From positions 62,001 to 126,000 of the forward strand of contig DASYDW010000077.1 in assembly GCA_036499395.1 (NCBI GenBank): 64,000 nt of DNA. Direction: 5' to 3'. Source of the stretch: Pirellulales bacterium (lineage in GTDB: Bacteria > Planctomycetota > Planctomycetia > Pirellulales > JACPPG01). Position numbers and translations under genes: made by a program. Under the pieces are notes generated by a model. It did no database searches. It worked only from the letters and a program-made list of their open reading frames with translations, and had not been told where the DNA came from. This document shows positions 16,580-26,462 of the stretch, piece by piece; position 1 is the stretch's first letter, and each line of letters begins with the position of its first letter.

Positions 16580-18652
16580 CTACGGCCCCGAGACGAAGCA
16601 CACCAACGAATGGTCGATCAGCGTGATCTTTCGATCGTTTCTCACCTCGGGCCCGTCCAGATTGGGGAATACGTCGCCCGGGCTGTCGGCGGCCGTATTG
16701 ATGAACAGGTTCCAGCGGTAACGGCGTGCGAGCCACGGAATCGAAAACTCGCACGGCAGCGAACCGGCATGGCTCAGCAGCAAGATATGCCGAGGTGATT
16801 CCTCCTCGCTCGTGGCTGGCGGCGCTGCCAAAAGGCAGGTCAGACTCATCTCGTCACTCGTCCAATCGACGGGCCCGCCCGAGGCACTAAACCAACTAAC
16901 GTCGGGAGGCGTACCGGGCCCCTGCGGCTCCCCTTTCAGGAAGCTCGAGCGACGCAACGTCGTCTGGCGTTTGCGAAACGCGATCAAGGCTTGCGAAAAA
17001 CGCACCAAGTCGACATTGTGCGCGACTAAGTCCCAATCAAACCACGAGATATCGTTGTCCTGACAGTACGCGTTGTTGTTGCCATGCTGCGTCCGCCGGC
17101 ATTCATCGCCGAACACGAGCATCGGCACGCCCTGGCTGAGGAACAAGGTAGCTAGGAAGTTGCGAATCTGGCGCGAGCGGATTCGCTCGATGATGCGCTT
17201 GTTCGTCGGGCCCTCGACGCCGTAATTGTCGCTCAGGCTGTTGTTATCGCCGTCCCGGTTGCCTTCGCCGTTGGCCTCATTGTGCTTGAACTTATACGTC
17301 ACCAGGTCGTTCAACGTGAACCCGTCGTGCGACGTGATGAAGTTGATGCTGTGATACGGCTGCCGGCTGGGGGCATACAGATCGGCCGATCCTGACAATC
17401 GCGTGGCAAAATCCCCTAGCGTCCCGCGGTCACCGCGCCAAAACCGGCGAATATCATCGCGATAACGACCGTTCCACTCGGCCCAGCGCAGGTTGGCGAA
17501 CGAGCCGACCTGATAGGCGCCCGCCGCGTCCCAGGCCTCGGCGATGATTTTCGTATCGGACAACAGCGGGTCTTCGGCAATCGTCTCGACCAACGGCGGA
17601 TTCGGCAGCAACTCACCGTTACGGTCGCGGCTTAACACGCTCGCCAGATCGAAGCGGAATCCGTCGACGTGATAATTCAGAACCCAATGCCGCAGGCAAA
17701 GGAAGATCAACTCGCGGACAATGGGATGATTACCATTCACCGTGTTACCGCAACCTGAGTAGTTACGATAATACGTGCCGCCGTTTTCGAGCATGTAGTA
17801 GACGCGATTCTCCAAACCCTTGAAGCTCAGCGTCGGCCCATGCTCGTTTCCTTCGGCCGTGTGATTAAAGACGACGTCCAAAATCACTTCGATGCCGGCC
17901 TGGTGCAGTGCTCGCACCATCTGCTTGAACTCGACGACCTGCGCCCCCGGTTCCGGGCTCGAAGCATAGCCGCGGTGTGGCGAGAAAAAAGCGAGCGGAT
18001 CGTAGCCCCAGTAGTTCGGGCGATCGTCCGTTCCGCCGAAGCAGTTGTTCGTCGGATAGTCGTGGACCGGCATCAACTCGACGGCCGTCACGCCCAACGA
18101 CTTCAAATACGGGATCTTCTCAATCACTCCTAGGTACGAACCCGGATGGTCGACGCCACTGGTGCTGGAAGCGGTAAAGCCCCCCACGTGCATCTCGTAG
18201 ATCACGGTATCGGCCAGGCTGCGTCGCAGGTGGCGATCCCCCTGCCAATCGAACGTGTCGTCGATCACGACGCACTTCGGTGGACGCACGATCCCGTCCG
18301 GACAAGGCAGAAAGTTGCCAGCCAGCGCCCGAGCATAGGGGTCGATCAATCGCGCCCGGCCGTCGAAGCGATGCCCCTCGCGCGGATCGAACGGACCGTC
18401 GGCCTGCAAATGGTAGAGCTGTCCCGGCGCGATCCCCGGAACGAAGATGCTCCAGATGTCTCCCCAACGATCACTCTCGGCGTCGTAGTGAATGATATCC
18501 GCGGGCTCGGGATCTTCGACGTTGTCGTACAACATCAACCGCATGGCCGTGGCTGAACGACTGAAAACCACGAACTGGACACCGCCGTCGATCGGGATCG
18601 CCCCATACGGGAGCGGGTGAGTGAACTGCAGAGTCGGATGCGAAAGGGGCAT
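16580..18652 (-). CDS. glgX: Glycogen debranching enzyme / isoamylase-type GH13
   Basis: Cytoplasmic alpha-1,6-glucosidase of glycogen catabolism (690 residues, normal for GlgX). The N-terminal CBM48-like domain (GVQFVVFSRSATAMRLMLY) is followed by the GH13 barrel. The catalytic aspartate lies in VDGFRFDLASVL, the acid/base glutamate in IIAEAWDAAGAY, and the third carboxylate in ITSHDGFTLNDL. The sequence VFNHTAEGNEHGP and the block GDNNSLSDNYGVEGPT are characteristic of the debranching subfamily. It stands alone, without other glycogen genes nearby, and no good Shine-Dalgarno precedes the ATG at 18652. An isoamylase acting on other branched glucans is the alternative. Confidence 0.92.
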   Translation of the reverse strand: MPLSHPTLQFTHPLPYGAIPIDGGVQFVVFSRSATAMRLMLYDNVEDPEPADIIHYDAESDRWGDIWSIFVPGIAPGQLYHLQADGPFDPREGHRFDGRARLIDPYARALAGNFLPCPDGIVRPPKCVVIDDTFDWQGDRHLRRSLADTVIYEMHVGGFTASSTSGVDHPGSYLGVIEKIPYLKSLGVTAVELMPVHDYPTNNCFGGTDDRPNYWGYDPLAFFSPHRGYASSPEPGAQVVEFKQMVRALHQAGIEVILDVVFNHTAEGNEHGPTLSFKGLENRVYYMLENGGTYYRNYSGCGNTVNGNHPIVRELIFLCLRHWVLNYHVDGFRFDLASVLSRDRNGELLPNPPLVETIAEDPLLSDTKIIAEAWDAAGAYQVGSFANLRWAEWNGRYRDDIRRFWRGDRGTLGDFATRLSGSADLYAPSRQPYHSINFITSHDGFTLNDLVTYKFKHNEANGEGNRDGDNNSLSDNYGVEGPTNKRIIERIRSRQIRNFLATLFLSQGVPMLVFGDECRRTQHGNNNAYCQDNDISWFDWDLVAHNVDLVRFSQALIAFRKRQTTLRRSSFLKGEPQGPGTPPDVSWFSASGGPVDWTSDEMSLTCLLAAPPATSEEESPRHILLLSHAGSLPCEFSIPWLARRYRWNLFINTAADSPGDVFPNLDGPEVRNDRKITLIDHSLVCFVSGP

Positions 18653-18711
18653 GAAGTCAGCTCAAGGTGGCACGAGGGGTAACACAGCCGTTGTGCTGAA
18701 GCATACCACGC

Positions 18712-19482
18712 TCAGGGCGACGTTCGGACTCGAAACGTTTCATGGCAAGTTTCGCAGCTTTTTCCGAGGTTAGCGAGCGCTGCTTCGGCCTTGGCTTTAT
18801 CGCCCGCATGGATTTGCGCATTCACATCGCCTGCCGCGTCGCGCATCTCGCCGCACAATTGATACCACTTATCAATGTCGGCCGGATCCTTGACTTCGTG
18901 CGTGTCATAGTTTGCGGCCTGGGCAATGGCCGCCAAAACGGCCGCATCGCGAGCATTGTCATCTTTTCTCTCGTCGAAGCGTCGCATATTTCGTTTCAAG
19001 CGGTTGTTCACGAATGTGACTTGCTTCATCAACTGCCCCAGGCCTGCGACTTTTTCCCACTGAGGTGCGGCGGCAGCGCCAGTGGACTTGCCTTGTGCGG
19101 CGCTTTCGACCGCGGCGAACGCGGTCTTCGCAGCTTCGTAGTCCTTGGCTTTGGCAAGCTGTCTCGACGCCGCCAGTAAATCCGGCGAGCTGGCCGTCAG
19201 GCGATGATCCTGATCGTGCTTCGCAAGCACAAGCGCTAGCGCCGCGAGCGTGTGCGCGTCGCGCGCGACCTGCCGCGACTTTTCCATGTACGACGGCGCA
19301 TCGGCCAGCGCTTCGCGACAGCCCGTCAAGCAGAGATCAACCTGCGCGATCAAATCGGTCGCCGGCATCACCTTCGACAACGGTGGCGGAGCCGGAGGAT
19401 CACCGGCCAGGACCACTCCCACCAAGACGGCCAGCGGCGCGCAAATGACCAGCATTACCAACCTTGTGGGATATAATCGCAA
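18712..19482 (-). CDS. Exported cytochrome c, class II/c556-like
   Basis: Periplasmic mono-heme protein (256 residues). The only heme motif is near the C-terminus, CETCHETFRV, as in class II cytochromes, and the rest is mostly helical and Ala-rich. I choose the TTG at 19480-19482 as start: GAGGAGAG lies about 5 bases upstream, and the resulting signal peptide begins with basic MRLYPTR before VMLVICAPLAVLVGVVLAG. Starting at the ATG at 19455 would leave a signal peptide without a basic head and without a Shine-Dalgarno. It is divergent from purM. The redox partner is unknown. Confidence 0.8.
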   Translation of the reverse strand: MRLYPTRLVMLVICAPLAVLVGVVLAGDPPAPPPLSKVMPATDLIAQVDLCLTGCREALADAPSYMEKSRQVARDAHTLAALALVLAKHDQDHRLTASSPDLLAASRQLAKAKDYEAAKTAFAAVESAAQGKSTGAAAAPQWEKVAGLGQLMKQVTFVNNRLKRNMRRFDERKDDNARDAAVLAAIAQAANYDTHEVKDPADIDKWYQLCGEMRDAAGDVNAQIHAGDKAKAEAALANLGKSCETCHETFRVRTSP

Positions 19483-19648
19483 AACTTCTCTCCTCGATTG
19501 TGGCTGAATGTGCTCTCTACCATGCCCGCTCGACGGGCGTGACACAAGTCTATCGCCGCGAAATACCGCTGTTGAGTACGTGGTTTCAGCAACTCAATCG
19601 CGCAAACACCGCCAAAGGGTGGGACGTTTCGCTGCGATCCCTGCACGT

Positions 19649-19678
19649 TTGACAGCCCCTTGCGGGGCCACCTACAAT
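19649..19678 (+). promoter_or_regulatory. Sigma-70 type promoter of purM
   Basis: TTGACA (19649-19654) and TACAAT (19673-19678) are separated by 18 bases, ending about 32 bases before the purM start. The spacer itself contains a perfect dyad, GCCCC-TTGC-GGGGC (19655-19668), which may be an operator. Confidence 0.75.
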
Positions 19679-19710
19679 CGCGTCTTTCTCGGCATTCGCC
19701 CACAGTATTG

Positions 19711-20772
19711 ATGGCCAAGACGACTTACAAGGACGCAGGTCTCGACCTGGAGTTGTACGCGCAGGCGATGGCCCGACTGCCAGGCCTGATGGCGCGAACA
19801 CAGTCGCCGCGCGTGCTCCCCTTGCCGGGCGGATTCGCCGGCCTGTTTCAGCTCGATTTCGCCAGCCCTCTCTTCGCCCGCAAGTACGTCGACCCCGTGC
19901 TGGTCTCCTGCACCGATGGAGTGGGCACCAAGTTAAAGGTGGCCATGATGGCCGGCCACCACAGCACCGTTGGCATCGACCTGGTCGCAATGAGCGTCAA
20001 CGACGCACTCTGCTGCGGAGCGGAGCCGTTGTTCTTCCTCGACTACGTGGCGATGTCGAAAGATGATCCGGCGCTATTGGAGCAGATTGTCACCGGCATC
20101 ACGGTCGGCTGCCTGGCCAGCGACTGTGCCCTGTTGGGGGGCGAAACCGCAATCATGCCCGACCTTTACGCTCCGGGCGATTACGACCTGGCCGGCTTTT
20201 GCGTCGGCGTGGTCGAACGGCATCGCGTCATCGACGGCCGTGCGATCGCAGCCGGCGACGTCGTGCTGGGCCTTCCTTCGAGTGGTCTGCACTCGAATGG
20301 ATTTAGCCTGGTGCGCAAAGTGGTCTTCGAGAAGGCCGGCTTGGGAGTCGACGATTACGTCGAAGAATTGTCCAGCACCGTGGGCGATGCGTTGCTGACA
20401 CCAACGCGCATTTACGTGCAGCCGATCCGCAAGATCCTCGCGCACTACAAAGTTAAAGGGGTCGTACACGGCATCGCACATATCACCGGTGGTGGGCTGC
20501 TCGAGAATCTGTCGCGTGTCCTGCCCGAGGGTGTAACGGCCGTCATCAAGCGCGACAGTTGGCCGGTGCCGCCGGTATTTCCCTGGCTAGCGCGGCTGGG
20601 TGACGTCGAAGCCGACGAAATGGCGCGCGTCTTCAACATGGGGCTAGGGCTGGTGTTGGTCGTTAGCTCATTCTACGCCGACAGCATCGCGCAGCAGCTC
20701 GCGGACCAGGGTCTGGAGTGCTTCACGATCGGCCACATCGCGAGTAGCGAACGCGGCGCCGTGTGGGCGTAG
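19711..20772 (+). CDS. purM: Phosphoribosylformylglycinamidine cyclo-ligase
   Basis: AIR synthetase of de novo purine synthesis: closes the imidazole ring of FGAM using ATP. The 353-residue length and motifs are standard: [13 protein letters not shown], the [21 protein letters not shown] block, [31 protein letters not shown] and [12 protein letters not shown] start at the ATG at 19711 ([10 protein letters not shown]), which fits the family N-terminus; the frame extends back to 19660 without conserved sequence. It is a single gene, preceded by its own promoter at 19649-19678 and convergent with the DsbD-like gene. Confidence 0.97.
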   Translation: MAKTTYKDAGLDLELYAQAMARLPGLMARTQSPRVLPLPGGFAGLFQLDFASPLFARKYVDPVLVSCTDGVGTKLKVAMMAGHHSTVGIDLVAMSVNDALCCGAEPLFFLDYVAMSKDDPALLEQIVTGITVGCLASDCALLGGETAIMPDLYAPGDYDLAGFCVGVVERHRVIDGRAIAAGDVVLGLPSSGLHSNGFSLVRKVVFEKAGLGVDDYVEELSSTVGDALLTPTRIYVQPIRKILAHYKVKGVVHGIAHITGGGLLENLSRVLPEGVTAVIKRDSWPVPPVFPWLARLGDVEADEMARVFNMGLGLVLVVSSFYADSIAQQLADQGLECFTIGHIASSERGAVWA

Positions 20773-20787
20773 AAACAGTGTCTTAGC

Positions 20788-20802
20788 CGAGAATGCTTCT
20801 CG
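20788..20802. terminator. Hairpin between convergent purM and DsbD-like genes
   Basis: A perfect CGAGAA-TGC-TTCTCG stem-loop 16 bases after the purM stop. A second weaker pair, TACCAG/CTGGTA, spans 20823-20851. Neither has a long T-run, so bidirectional termination is inferred from position. Confidence 0.5.
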
Positions 20803-20859
20803 TCGTAGAACGCCCGTCCGAATACCAGCTACCGGCATCTAAGTACTGGTAACCACCTC

Positions 20860-23286
20860 CTACCGCGACGTCTTCAGCGCCGTGCGCTCTTCGGTCCCCC
20901 GTGAAGGCCCCGCTTCGCGCAGCTTTTCCAAAACTTCGCCTTGAGTTACCAGATCACTGAATACGATCGGCTTATTGGGCTGGCTCGCCGGAAAAATCGC
21001 ATAAACGGGGATCGAGTTCCGACCGAGCAGATGCAGCATCTCCTTGATCTCTGCCGAGCCGTCCGTCCAATCGGCCTTGAGCGGCACAATTTGGTACTCT
21101 TCGACCAGTTCGCGCACCGCCCGGGTGTTAATCGCCACGCGCTCGTTCGTTTTGCAAGTAAGGCACCATTCCGCGGTAAAATCCACGAAGACAGTTTTCC
21201 CTTCGGTGCTCAACTGGACGAGCGCCTCTTGCGAGAAGGGCTGCCACGGTAGCACATCATCACCGGGCACTAGCCAATTGAAGGCGAAGAGCCCAACGAA
21301 CGTTGCCATTCCGGCGCCGACGCCCCAGGCGACAACCTTCTGGCCGAGTTCGGCTGTCAAAGGAGTGCGTCCCGCCCACCAGCATCCGAGCCAGATACCG
21401 ATCAAAAGTGCGAATGTGGGCACCAAATAATCTGGCTTGATGCTCATGAACAGAAACACGACTGTTCCCAATAGCACGAAGGCCATGGCTTGTTTGAACG
21501 TATCCATCCACACGCCTGGCTTTGGCAGAAAGTGAATCAAACGCGGGAAGGCGCCAATTAATAAATAGGGGCTCGCCATGCCAAGTCCGACACAGAGAAA
21601 GATGGCATAGATCACAGCCGGCGGCTGCCTGAGCAACAAGCCGAAAAGAGGCCCCAGAAATGGTCCGCTACAAGGCGTCGCCAATAGGGTGGTGAATACA
21701 CCTTTGGCGAAAGCGCCTACGGCGCCTTCCTGGGTTGCCAACTGACCGGCGGTTCCACTGCCGACGAACCCTGGTATTGGTATCTCCCACACGCCGAGAA
21801 AGCTCAGCGCCATGGCGAATACCAGGCCCGACATCCCGATCGTGAACCAAGGCTTGGTGAACTGTTCGCCCCAGCCCATATTCAGGAACACTGCGAGCGA
21901 AGCCAGCACGGCAAATACCGACATCAACCCAAGCGTGAACCAGACGTTCAACAAAAAGATCGAGTGCCGGCTTTGGTGGCTCTGCTCTACGAAGCCAAGC
22001 AGCTTAAGGCCGATCACCGGCAGAACGCACGGCATGCAATTCAGAATCAAGCCGCCTAAAAGTGCAGCCCCCAGCATCACAAACAGTGACGTATCGGCCT
22101 GTTCAGTATTGGCCTCGATCTCCTCCAAATTAAAGGCGTCACCTGGTCCAGCGGGCGATTCCACGGTCGCCGTCGAAATAGCGGCTGCGGCGTCGGCCGC
22201 CTGCTTGTAGCTTTTCGCCGGACGAAACACGAGCGGCAGTTTCCCGGCGATGCTCTGCGCCTCGATCGGTACTTCGACCTCGAACTGCACCCCGTGCGGC
22301 ATGTCGCACTGGTCCGCTTTGCAAGTCTGCAATCCGATCAGCCCTGACAGCTTAGCGATCCCCGGCTTTGCGTCGCGCGGAATCGCAAGCGAAATCATCC
22401 AGGTTACCGGCTGTTCGTAATAGCGTTCCTTTTCGCCTGGGGTCACAGGCGAGGGCTTCTCGACTAGTTTCCCTTGCGCTACCGGCGGCGAGGCTTGCCA
22501 TCCGGCTGTCTCCTGGAACACGATCAACGTCGGCTTGGAGATATTCTGTGGGTCGCGAGCCGCGAGCGCGTAAACGTGATATCCCTCGGCCGGCTCGGCC
22601 GTGATCACTAGCCTTGCCTTTTCACCCGGCGCCACAACTTTTGGTTCGAGATAACCTTGCAATACGACGTGTGCATTCTTGGGCTTATAGACGCCCGCGT
22701 CCCCGGGTGCGCTTGCGGCCTCTGCCGAAACTGCCTGCGCGGCCTCGACTGGCGCGGCCGTGAACGGAAGCGACTTGGGGGGCATGCAGCTCTTGGCATC
22801 GCACGCCTGGAAGCCGAGCTTGCCTGTGATGGAAAGCTTGGCTGCGTCGGCCCCCGACGATAGTTCCAGCGGTGCCGTCCAGACGACGCGCCCTTCATGC
22901 GCTTCTACCGGCAGGTTGTCGAACGCTGGCTCCGGATGAATATCGGGCGCCGTGGCCGACTTGAACTCGCCGGCCAGCTTGACGTCCGTGCTCGGCTCGA
23001 CCGTGATCTTGCTCTTTACCGGGCCGCCCGGCTTTTGGGTCAAAGAGTAGATGTGCCAGCCGGGCGCGACATCGGCAGTCACCACCAGTTGAGCAGGCCC
23101 ACTATCACTTGCCGGGGCAATCCGCGCCGTGACCGTGACCGGACCAGCGTTGCCCGCAGGGGCCGCCTTGCCGGACGGATTCAGCGCCCCCAGATCCAAT
23201 TGGGCGAATGCCGGATGGACCATCACGGCAGCAAGCAGCGGCAGTCCCAGCACAACCCAACGGGCTGCTCTCATCAGATCCCTCAT
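20860..23286 (-). CDS. dsbD: DsbD-like thiol:disulfide interchange / cytochrome c biogenesis protein
   Basis: Membrane reductant conduit (808 residues) passing electrons from cytoplasmic thioredoxin to exported proteins. After a signal peptide there are two immunoglobulin-like DsbD-alpha type domains in tandem (blocks PGWHIYSLTQKPGG and EGYHVYALAARDPQN), the first containing CDAKSC. An eight-segment membrane domain follows, with the redox cysteines in LNCMPCVLPVIG and LLATPCSGPFLGP. A C-terminal thioredoxin-fold domain carries TAEWCLTCKTNE. A strong GGGAGG about 8 bases before the ATG at 23286 supports the start. The doubled N-terminal domain is larger than in enteric DsbD. Confidence 0.92.
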   Translation of the reverse strand: MRDLMRAARWVVLGLPLLAAVMVHPAFAQLDLGALNPSGKAAPAGNAGPVTVTARIAPASDSGPAQLVVTADVAPGWHIYSLTQKPGGPVKSKITVEPSTDVKLAGEFKSATAPDIHPEPAFDNLPVEAHEGRVVWTAPLELSSGADAAKLSITGKLGFQACDAKSCMPPKSLPFTAAPVEAAQAVSAEAASAPGDAGVYKPKNAHVVLQGYLEPKVVAPGEKARLVITAEPAEGYHVYALAARDPQNISKPTLIVFQETAGWQASPPVAQGKLVEKPSPVTPGEKERYYEQPVTWMISLAIPRDAKPGIAKLSGLIGLQTCKADQCDMPHGVQFEVEVPIEAQSIAGKLPLVFRPAKSYKQAADAAAAISTATVESPAGPGDAFNLEEIEANTEQADTSLFVMLGAALLGGLILNCMPCVLPVIGLKLLGFVEQSHQSRHSIFLLNVWFTLGLMSVFAVLASLAVFLNMGWGEQFTKPWFTIGMSGLVFAMALSFLGVWEIPIPGFVGSGTAGQLATQEGAVGAFAKGVFTTLLATPCSGPFLGPLFGLLLRQPPAVIYAIFLCVGLGMASPYLLIGAFPRLIHFLPKPGVWMDTFKQAMAFVLLGTVVFLFMSIKPDYLVPTFALLIGIWLGCWWAGRTPLTAELGQKVVAWGVGAGMATFVGLFAFNWLVPGDDVLPWQPFSQEALVQLSTEGKTVFVDFTAEWCLTCKTNERVAINTRAVRELVEEYQIVPLKADWTDGSAEIKEMLHLLGRNSIPVYAIFPASQPNKPIVFSDLVTQGEVLEKLREAGPSRGTEERTALKTSR

Positions 23287-23478
23287 GAAATCCTCCCGAC
23301 GTCCCCCTCAAATGGCAAAGTCGGCTTATTTTAGGACGCCTGACAGCGCGCGGTCAATTTCAGACCGCTCGAATCATTGGGGCATCTGTGAAGTTTCAAA
23401 CTGGCATTTACACAATATCTGCCAGCAATGACACGCGTTGGCCCTCGACAATTCTACGCAATTTTCTTGGCGAACGAT

Positions 23479-24486
23479 TCACCGGCTCTCGACCAAATGC
23501 GTAAGTCGCCTGACAAAGTAATCTAAACGGGCCTGTACGGCCGCCGGCTGGTCGAAGACACGTCGCCGATCATAAATCCAGGTTAGCCAGTTCGTCCCCC
23601 CCAGGAGGACGCCACTGATGTCAAAGGTCCCGGCCAGCATGGCTTCGACCTCGGACAACGAACGCACCTGCTCGTAAGCCGCGAATCCTGCTCGCCATTG
23701 GCTACGATCGTCTTCGGCCATGCTTCCTAAAAGGCGAGCCACGTCGGCCGAGACATTCTCAGCGCGCAGCGAGCCAAAATCGATCAGACCGCTGACCTCG
23801 TCCCCCTCGAACAATACATTCTCGTGCCACACATCGCGCAGGCAGGGGACGACCGATACCTCTACAGCCGAGGCCCGTTCCAATTCCGACAATACGCGCG
23901 GGGCCACCCGCGGGAAGAGTTCCACGATACGGGCCGCCGCCGGTTGATAGTCATCATGTGCGGTCGTGACCAACGATCGCAGTTGCTCCAACTCTCCGGA
24001 CAATAGCCTTCGCAGTTGTTCGAGACGCTCGCCTATGCTGGGCGAGGGACAGAGTGATGATTCGGCCAGGGGAAACGAAGAGACTGCCTGGTGATATTTG
24101 GCCAGCGCCGTCAGGGCGTTTCGCAACCTTGTGAGGCTGGGTGCGGCGTGATAATCGGACGCACCAGGCAGCCACGGCGCTATTTCCCAGAAATGTCCTG
24201 CGTGCGAAACGTAGCCTTGATGTGCGACGTTTTCCAACGGCAGTGGCACGCGATCGAAGCCCTCCTGGTGGGCATGCCAGAGTACGGCCTGTATGAATTC
24301 CAAACGCTCGCGCGGCGGATGTTCCGGAGGCCAGCGCCGCAATAGTAACAGCCCGCGTGGCGTCGTCAGCCGCCACAACCGCGTGCCGCTCAATCCTCCG
24401 GCCGTATCGAGAAACTCGACCGCCGTCGGCTGACAGTCAGCCGGGTAAAAACGGAGCACGGACTGATAGTCGAGCGCATCGGACAT
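23479..24486 (-). CDS. Aminoglycoside phosphotransferase-fold kinase
   Basis: Small-molecule kinase of the APH/choline kinase fold (about 335 residues). The catalytic loop reads CLRDVWHENVLFEG, with Asp and Asn at the positions expected for HGDxxxxNxL but with the leading His replaced. The metal-binding segment is SGLIDFGSLRAENVSADVARLLG. The N-lobe includes the ribbon TRLWRLTTPRGLLLLRRWP. A GTG at 24516 is an alternative start; neither has a convincing ribosome-binding site, and I prefer the ATG giving MSDALDYQSV. It could phosphorylate a sugar, an amino alcohol or an antibiotic-like molecule. It stands alone between the DsbD-like and DUF1598-like genes. Confidence 0.82.
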   Translation of the reverse strand: MSDALDYQSVLRFYPADCQPTAVEFLDTAGGLSGTRLWRLTTPRGLLLLRRWPPEHPPRERLEFIQAVLWHAHQEGFDRVPLPLENVAHQGYVSHAGHFWEIAPWLPGASDYHAAPSLTRLRNALTALAKYHQAVSSFPLAESSLCPSPSIGERLEQLRRLLSGELEQLRSLVTTAHDDYQPAAARIVELFPRVAPRVLSELERASAVEVSVVPCLRDVWHENVLFEGDEVSGLIDFGSLRAENVSADVARLLGSMAEDDRSQWRAGFAAYEQVRSLSEVEAMLAGTFDISGVLLGGTNWLTWIYDRRRVFDQPAAVQARLDYFVRRLTHLVESR

Positions 24487-24658
24487 CGCATGCTCGGCCG
24501 GAAGGAATCGAAGCACGACGCAGAGCGCTGCGTCGCGCAGGTATGGCAGGTCACGTGCGCTAGATTGTTACCGCGCGGCGCGCCGTCGGTCCAAGCCCAA
24601 TAGAAGACTTAGACCAAGAATTCCTTCCGCTTCGTCTGCCAGCAATCCCCGCCGGCAA

Positions 24659-26083
24659 CTAGTCCCACCACCACTGACCTTCGGCCAGGTCCTGCAGGCT
24701 GGTGGTCGCGTGCGCCTTTTCGACCTTCTCGTCGTCGCTAGAGAGCATATTGTCGGTATCCAGCGCCTGGTGAGCCCTCACTGTTACTCCGCCGCCGATC
24801 GGCGTCATCAACTGATTTCCCTTCCAGATGCTGTTCACGGCGGATTCAACTTCAAGCGGGGCGTTATAGGTCTCGATCGGGAGCTTTTCTTCGTCGCCGA
24901 AGACGTCCATCTCCCATTTCGCCTTTTGGTAATAGTGATTTTGCTGCATGAACGCCGCGGCCACCGACATATCAATCAGGTTCCGCAGTTGGGCAAAAAC
25001 GGGCGACCGGGCGGCCAATTCCGGGTATTTCTTCGTAAAGCCGTTGACGAACGAGACGCTGGCCTTGTTCGTGGCCGTCGACTTGCCGCGTTGTCCGCCA
25101 GCTCCCACGACCTCGTCGGCTCCCACGAGCTTCACGCCATCACCGACGAGCTCCATCGAGTCGCGGTCCTCGGTCGTGCGGACGCATTTATAGTCGGGGA
25201 CGAAGTACCAGCGTTGCATCGCATTGCGGCTGACCGTGGCTGGATTAGCCCGGTCGACGTAGCTGGTGATTTGAACGGGCGGACGTTCCAGGCCAATGCC
25301 GATCAATTTCATGCGGTAATCGGCCTCGACCATGACCTGGGCGAAATGCGTATTCGGCGAGATGCCGCGAATGGCCACCTTCTGCAAACCAAGCGCGGTG
25401 CGCAAGCCGTCGACGATGAAATCGGTTTGATCCGGTGTCGCCGCGCCCCCCATCTGCACCAAGAACTGCTGCATACGGGCCAGCCCTTCAGGTGTGGGAT
25501 CGATCGAGCAGCCGATCAGCGGCCCCTGATCCTCGCCTGGCGGATAAGCACGTAGCGCGACAATGAGGTCCTGCAATTCGAGCACCGGCCTTGCGGCGGT
25601 CAACGTCACGACGCGGCCCGACAGATCACGAAACCAACCTTCGGCCGGACCGGCAATCACGACATCGCCGGTGTCGGGATACAGAAACACATAGCGCAGC
25701 CGCCATAGACCAGCCAGACAGTTCATTTCGTCCGTAGGCTGTTGTCCGGCTGCCAGCTTGGCTTGAATCGCGTTCTCCAGACGTGTCAGCGAGACCTTGC
25801 GCAGATTACTGCGCGCGATGACCTTGTCGTTGAGCGCCGCTTGCGCTTCCTCGATGCGGCGACGCTGCAACATGCCCGTTTGGTCATCGTAGACTTCGCG
25901 CCGCAACACACCATCGGCATTTACGACCACACCGGCCGGCGCAAACGGGGAGGGCGTCGACGTGCCCGTGCTAGGGGTGGTGGGCGTCGTCGTAGTCGCC
26001 GTGACCGAGACGGCAGCCAGCGCAACTGCAGAGCAAACCGAGCCGACAATAAGGACGCGAGCTCGCACAGAGCGTAACGTCAT
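24659..26083 (-). CDS. Exported DUF1598-like planctomycete protein
   Basis: Protein of unknown function (474 residues) with a signal peptide (RVLIVGSVCSAVALAAVSVTA), a Thr/Pro-rich spacer, and a long conserved domain. I associate it with the planctomycete family DUF1598 from blocks such as SLTRLENAI, GDVVIAGPAEGW, GLARMQQFLVQMG, DYRMKLIGIGLE and RWYFVPDYKC; this is from memory and unchecked. The start ATG at 26083 is preceded by GGGAGGT at ideal spacing. The C-terminus ends in EGQWWWD. No catalytic motif is apparent. It lies downstream of the SDR gene on the same strand but separated by 379 bases, so is probably independently expressed. Confidence 0.78.
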   Translation of the reverse strand: MTLRSVRARVLIVGSVCSAVALAAVSVTATTTTPTTPSTGTSTPSPFAPAGVVVNADGVLRREVYDDQTGMLQRRRIEEAQAALNDKVIARSNLRKVSLTRLENAIQAKLAAGQQPTDEMNCLAGLWRLRYVFLYPDTGDVVIAGPAEGWFRDLSGRVVTLTAARPVLELQDLIVALRAYPPGEDQGPLIGCSIDPTPEGLARMQQFLVQMGGAATPDQTDFIVDGLRTALGLQKVAIRGISPNTHFAQVMVEADYRMKLIGIGLERPPVQITSYVDRANPATVSRNAMQRWYFVPDYKCVRTTEDRDSMELVGDGVKLVGADEVVGAGGQRGKSTATNKASVSFVNGFTKKYPELAARSPVFAQLRNLIDMSVAAAFMQQNHYYQKAKWEMDVFGDEEKLPIETYNAPLEVESAVNSIWKGNQLMTPIGGGVTVRAHQALDTDNMLSSDDEKVEKAHATTSLQDLAEGQWWWD

Positions 26084-26462
26084 CCGAGACCTCCCGTTGA
26101 CCGAACGATTGACCGGTTCGCCCCCACCAGCAGTCACATGGAACACTGCGGCTGGGTGGGGGCGGATGATTGCTAAGAAAAGGATAGGTCCAACGTCTCG
26201 TTCCAGCATTCGATCCTAATTTGGCAATTTGGCCAAAGCAAGGAGAAGCAAGGCCTATCAAAGACTTGCGAGAATTCCAGGCGGGGAGATGGCGGTCGGC
26301 GGCCGACCGCCCTTGGTCCCCTTTTGGCTATTCGCACACGGTACGGCGATAGCCCACGGGGCTGACCGTGCCACGGCTGCCAGGGAAAGGCCGGAACGTC
26401 ACCTCTCGGGCTCCTGGAGCAGCCGCTGCCCCACTGGGGCGCCGATTGGTTGGCAGAAGTGC
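26084..26462. other. Intergenic region with a perfect hairpin at 26291-26311
   Basis: These 379 bases separate the SDR stop from the DUF1598-like start. The clearest signal is a 9-bp perfect stem, GGCGGTCGG-CGG-CCGACCGCC, at 26291-26311, which may end the SDR transcript. No T-run follows on either strand. I find no credible gene in the gap. Confidence 0.5.

Noticed and set aside
18712-19455. ATG at 19455 as the start of the cytochrome gene
   Set aside because: No ribosome-binding site and a signal peptide without basic head; the TTG at 19482 has both.
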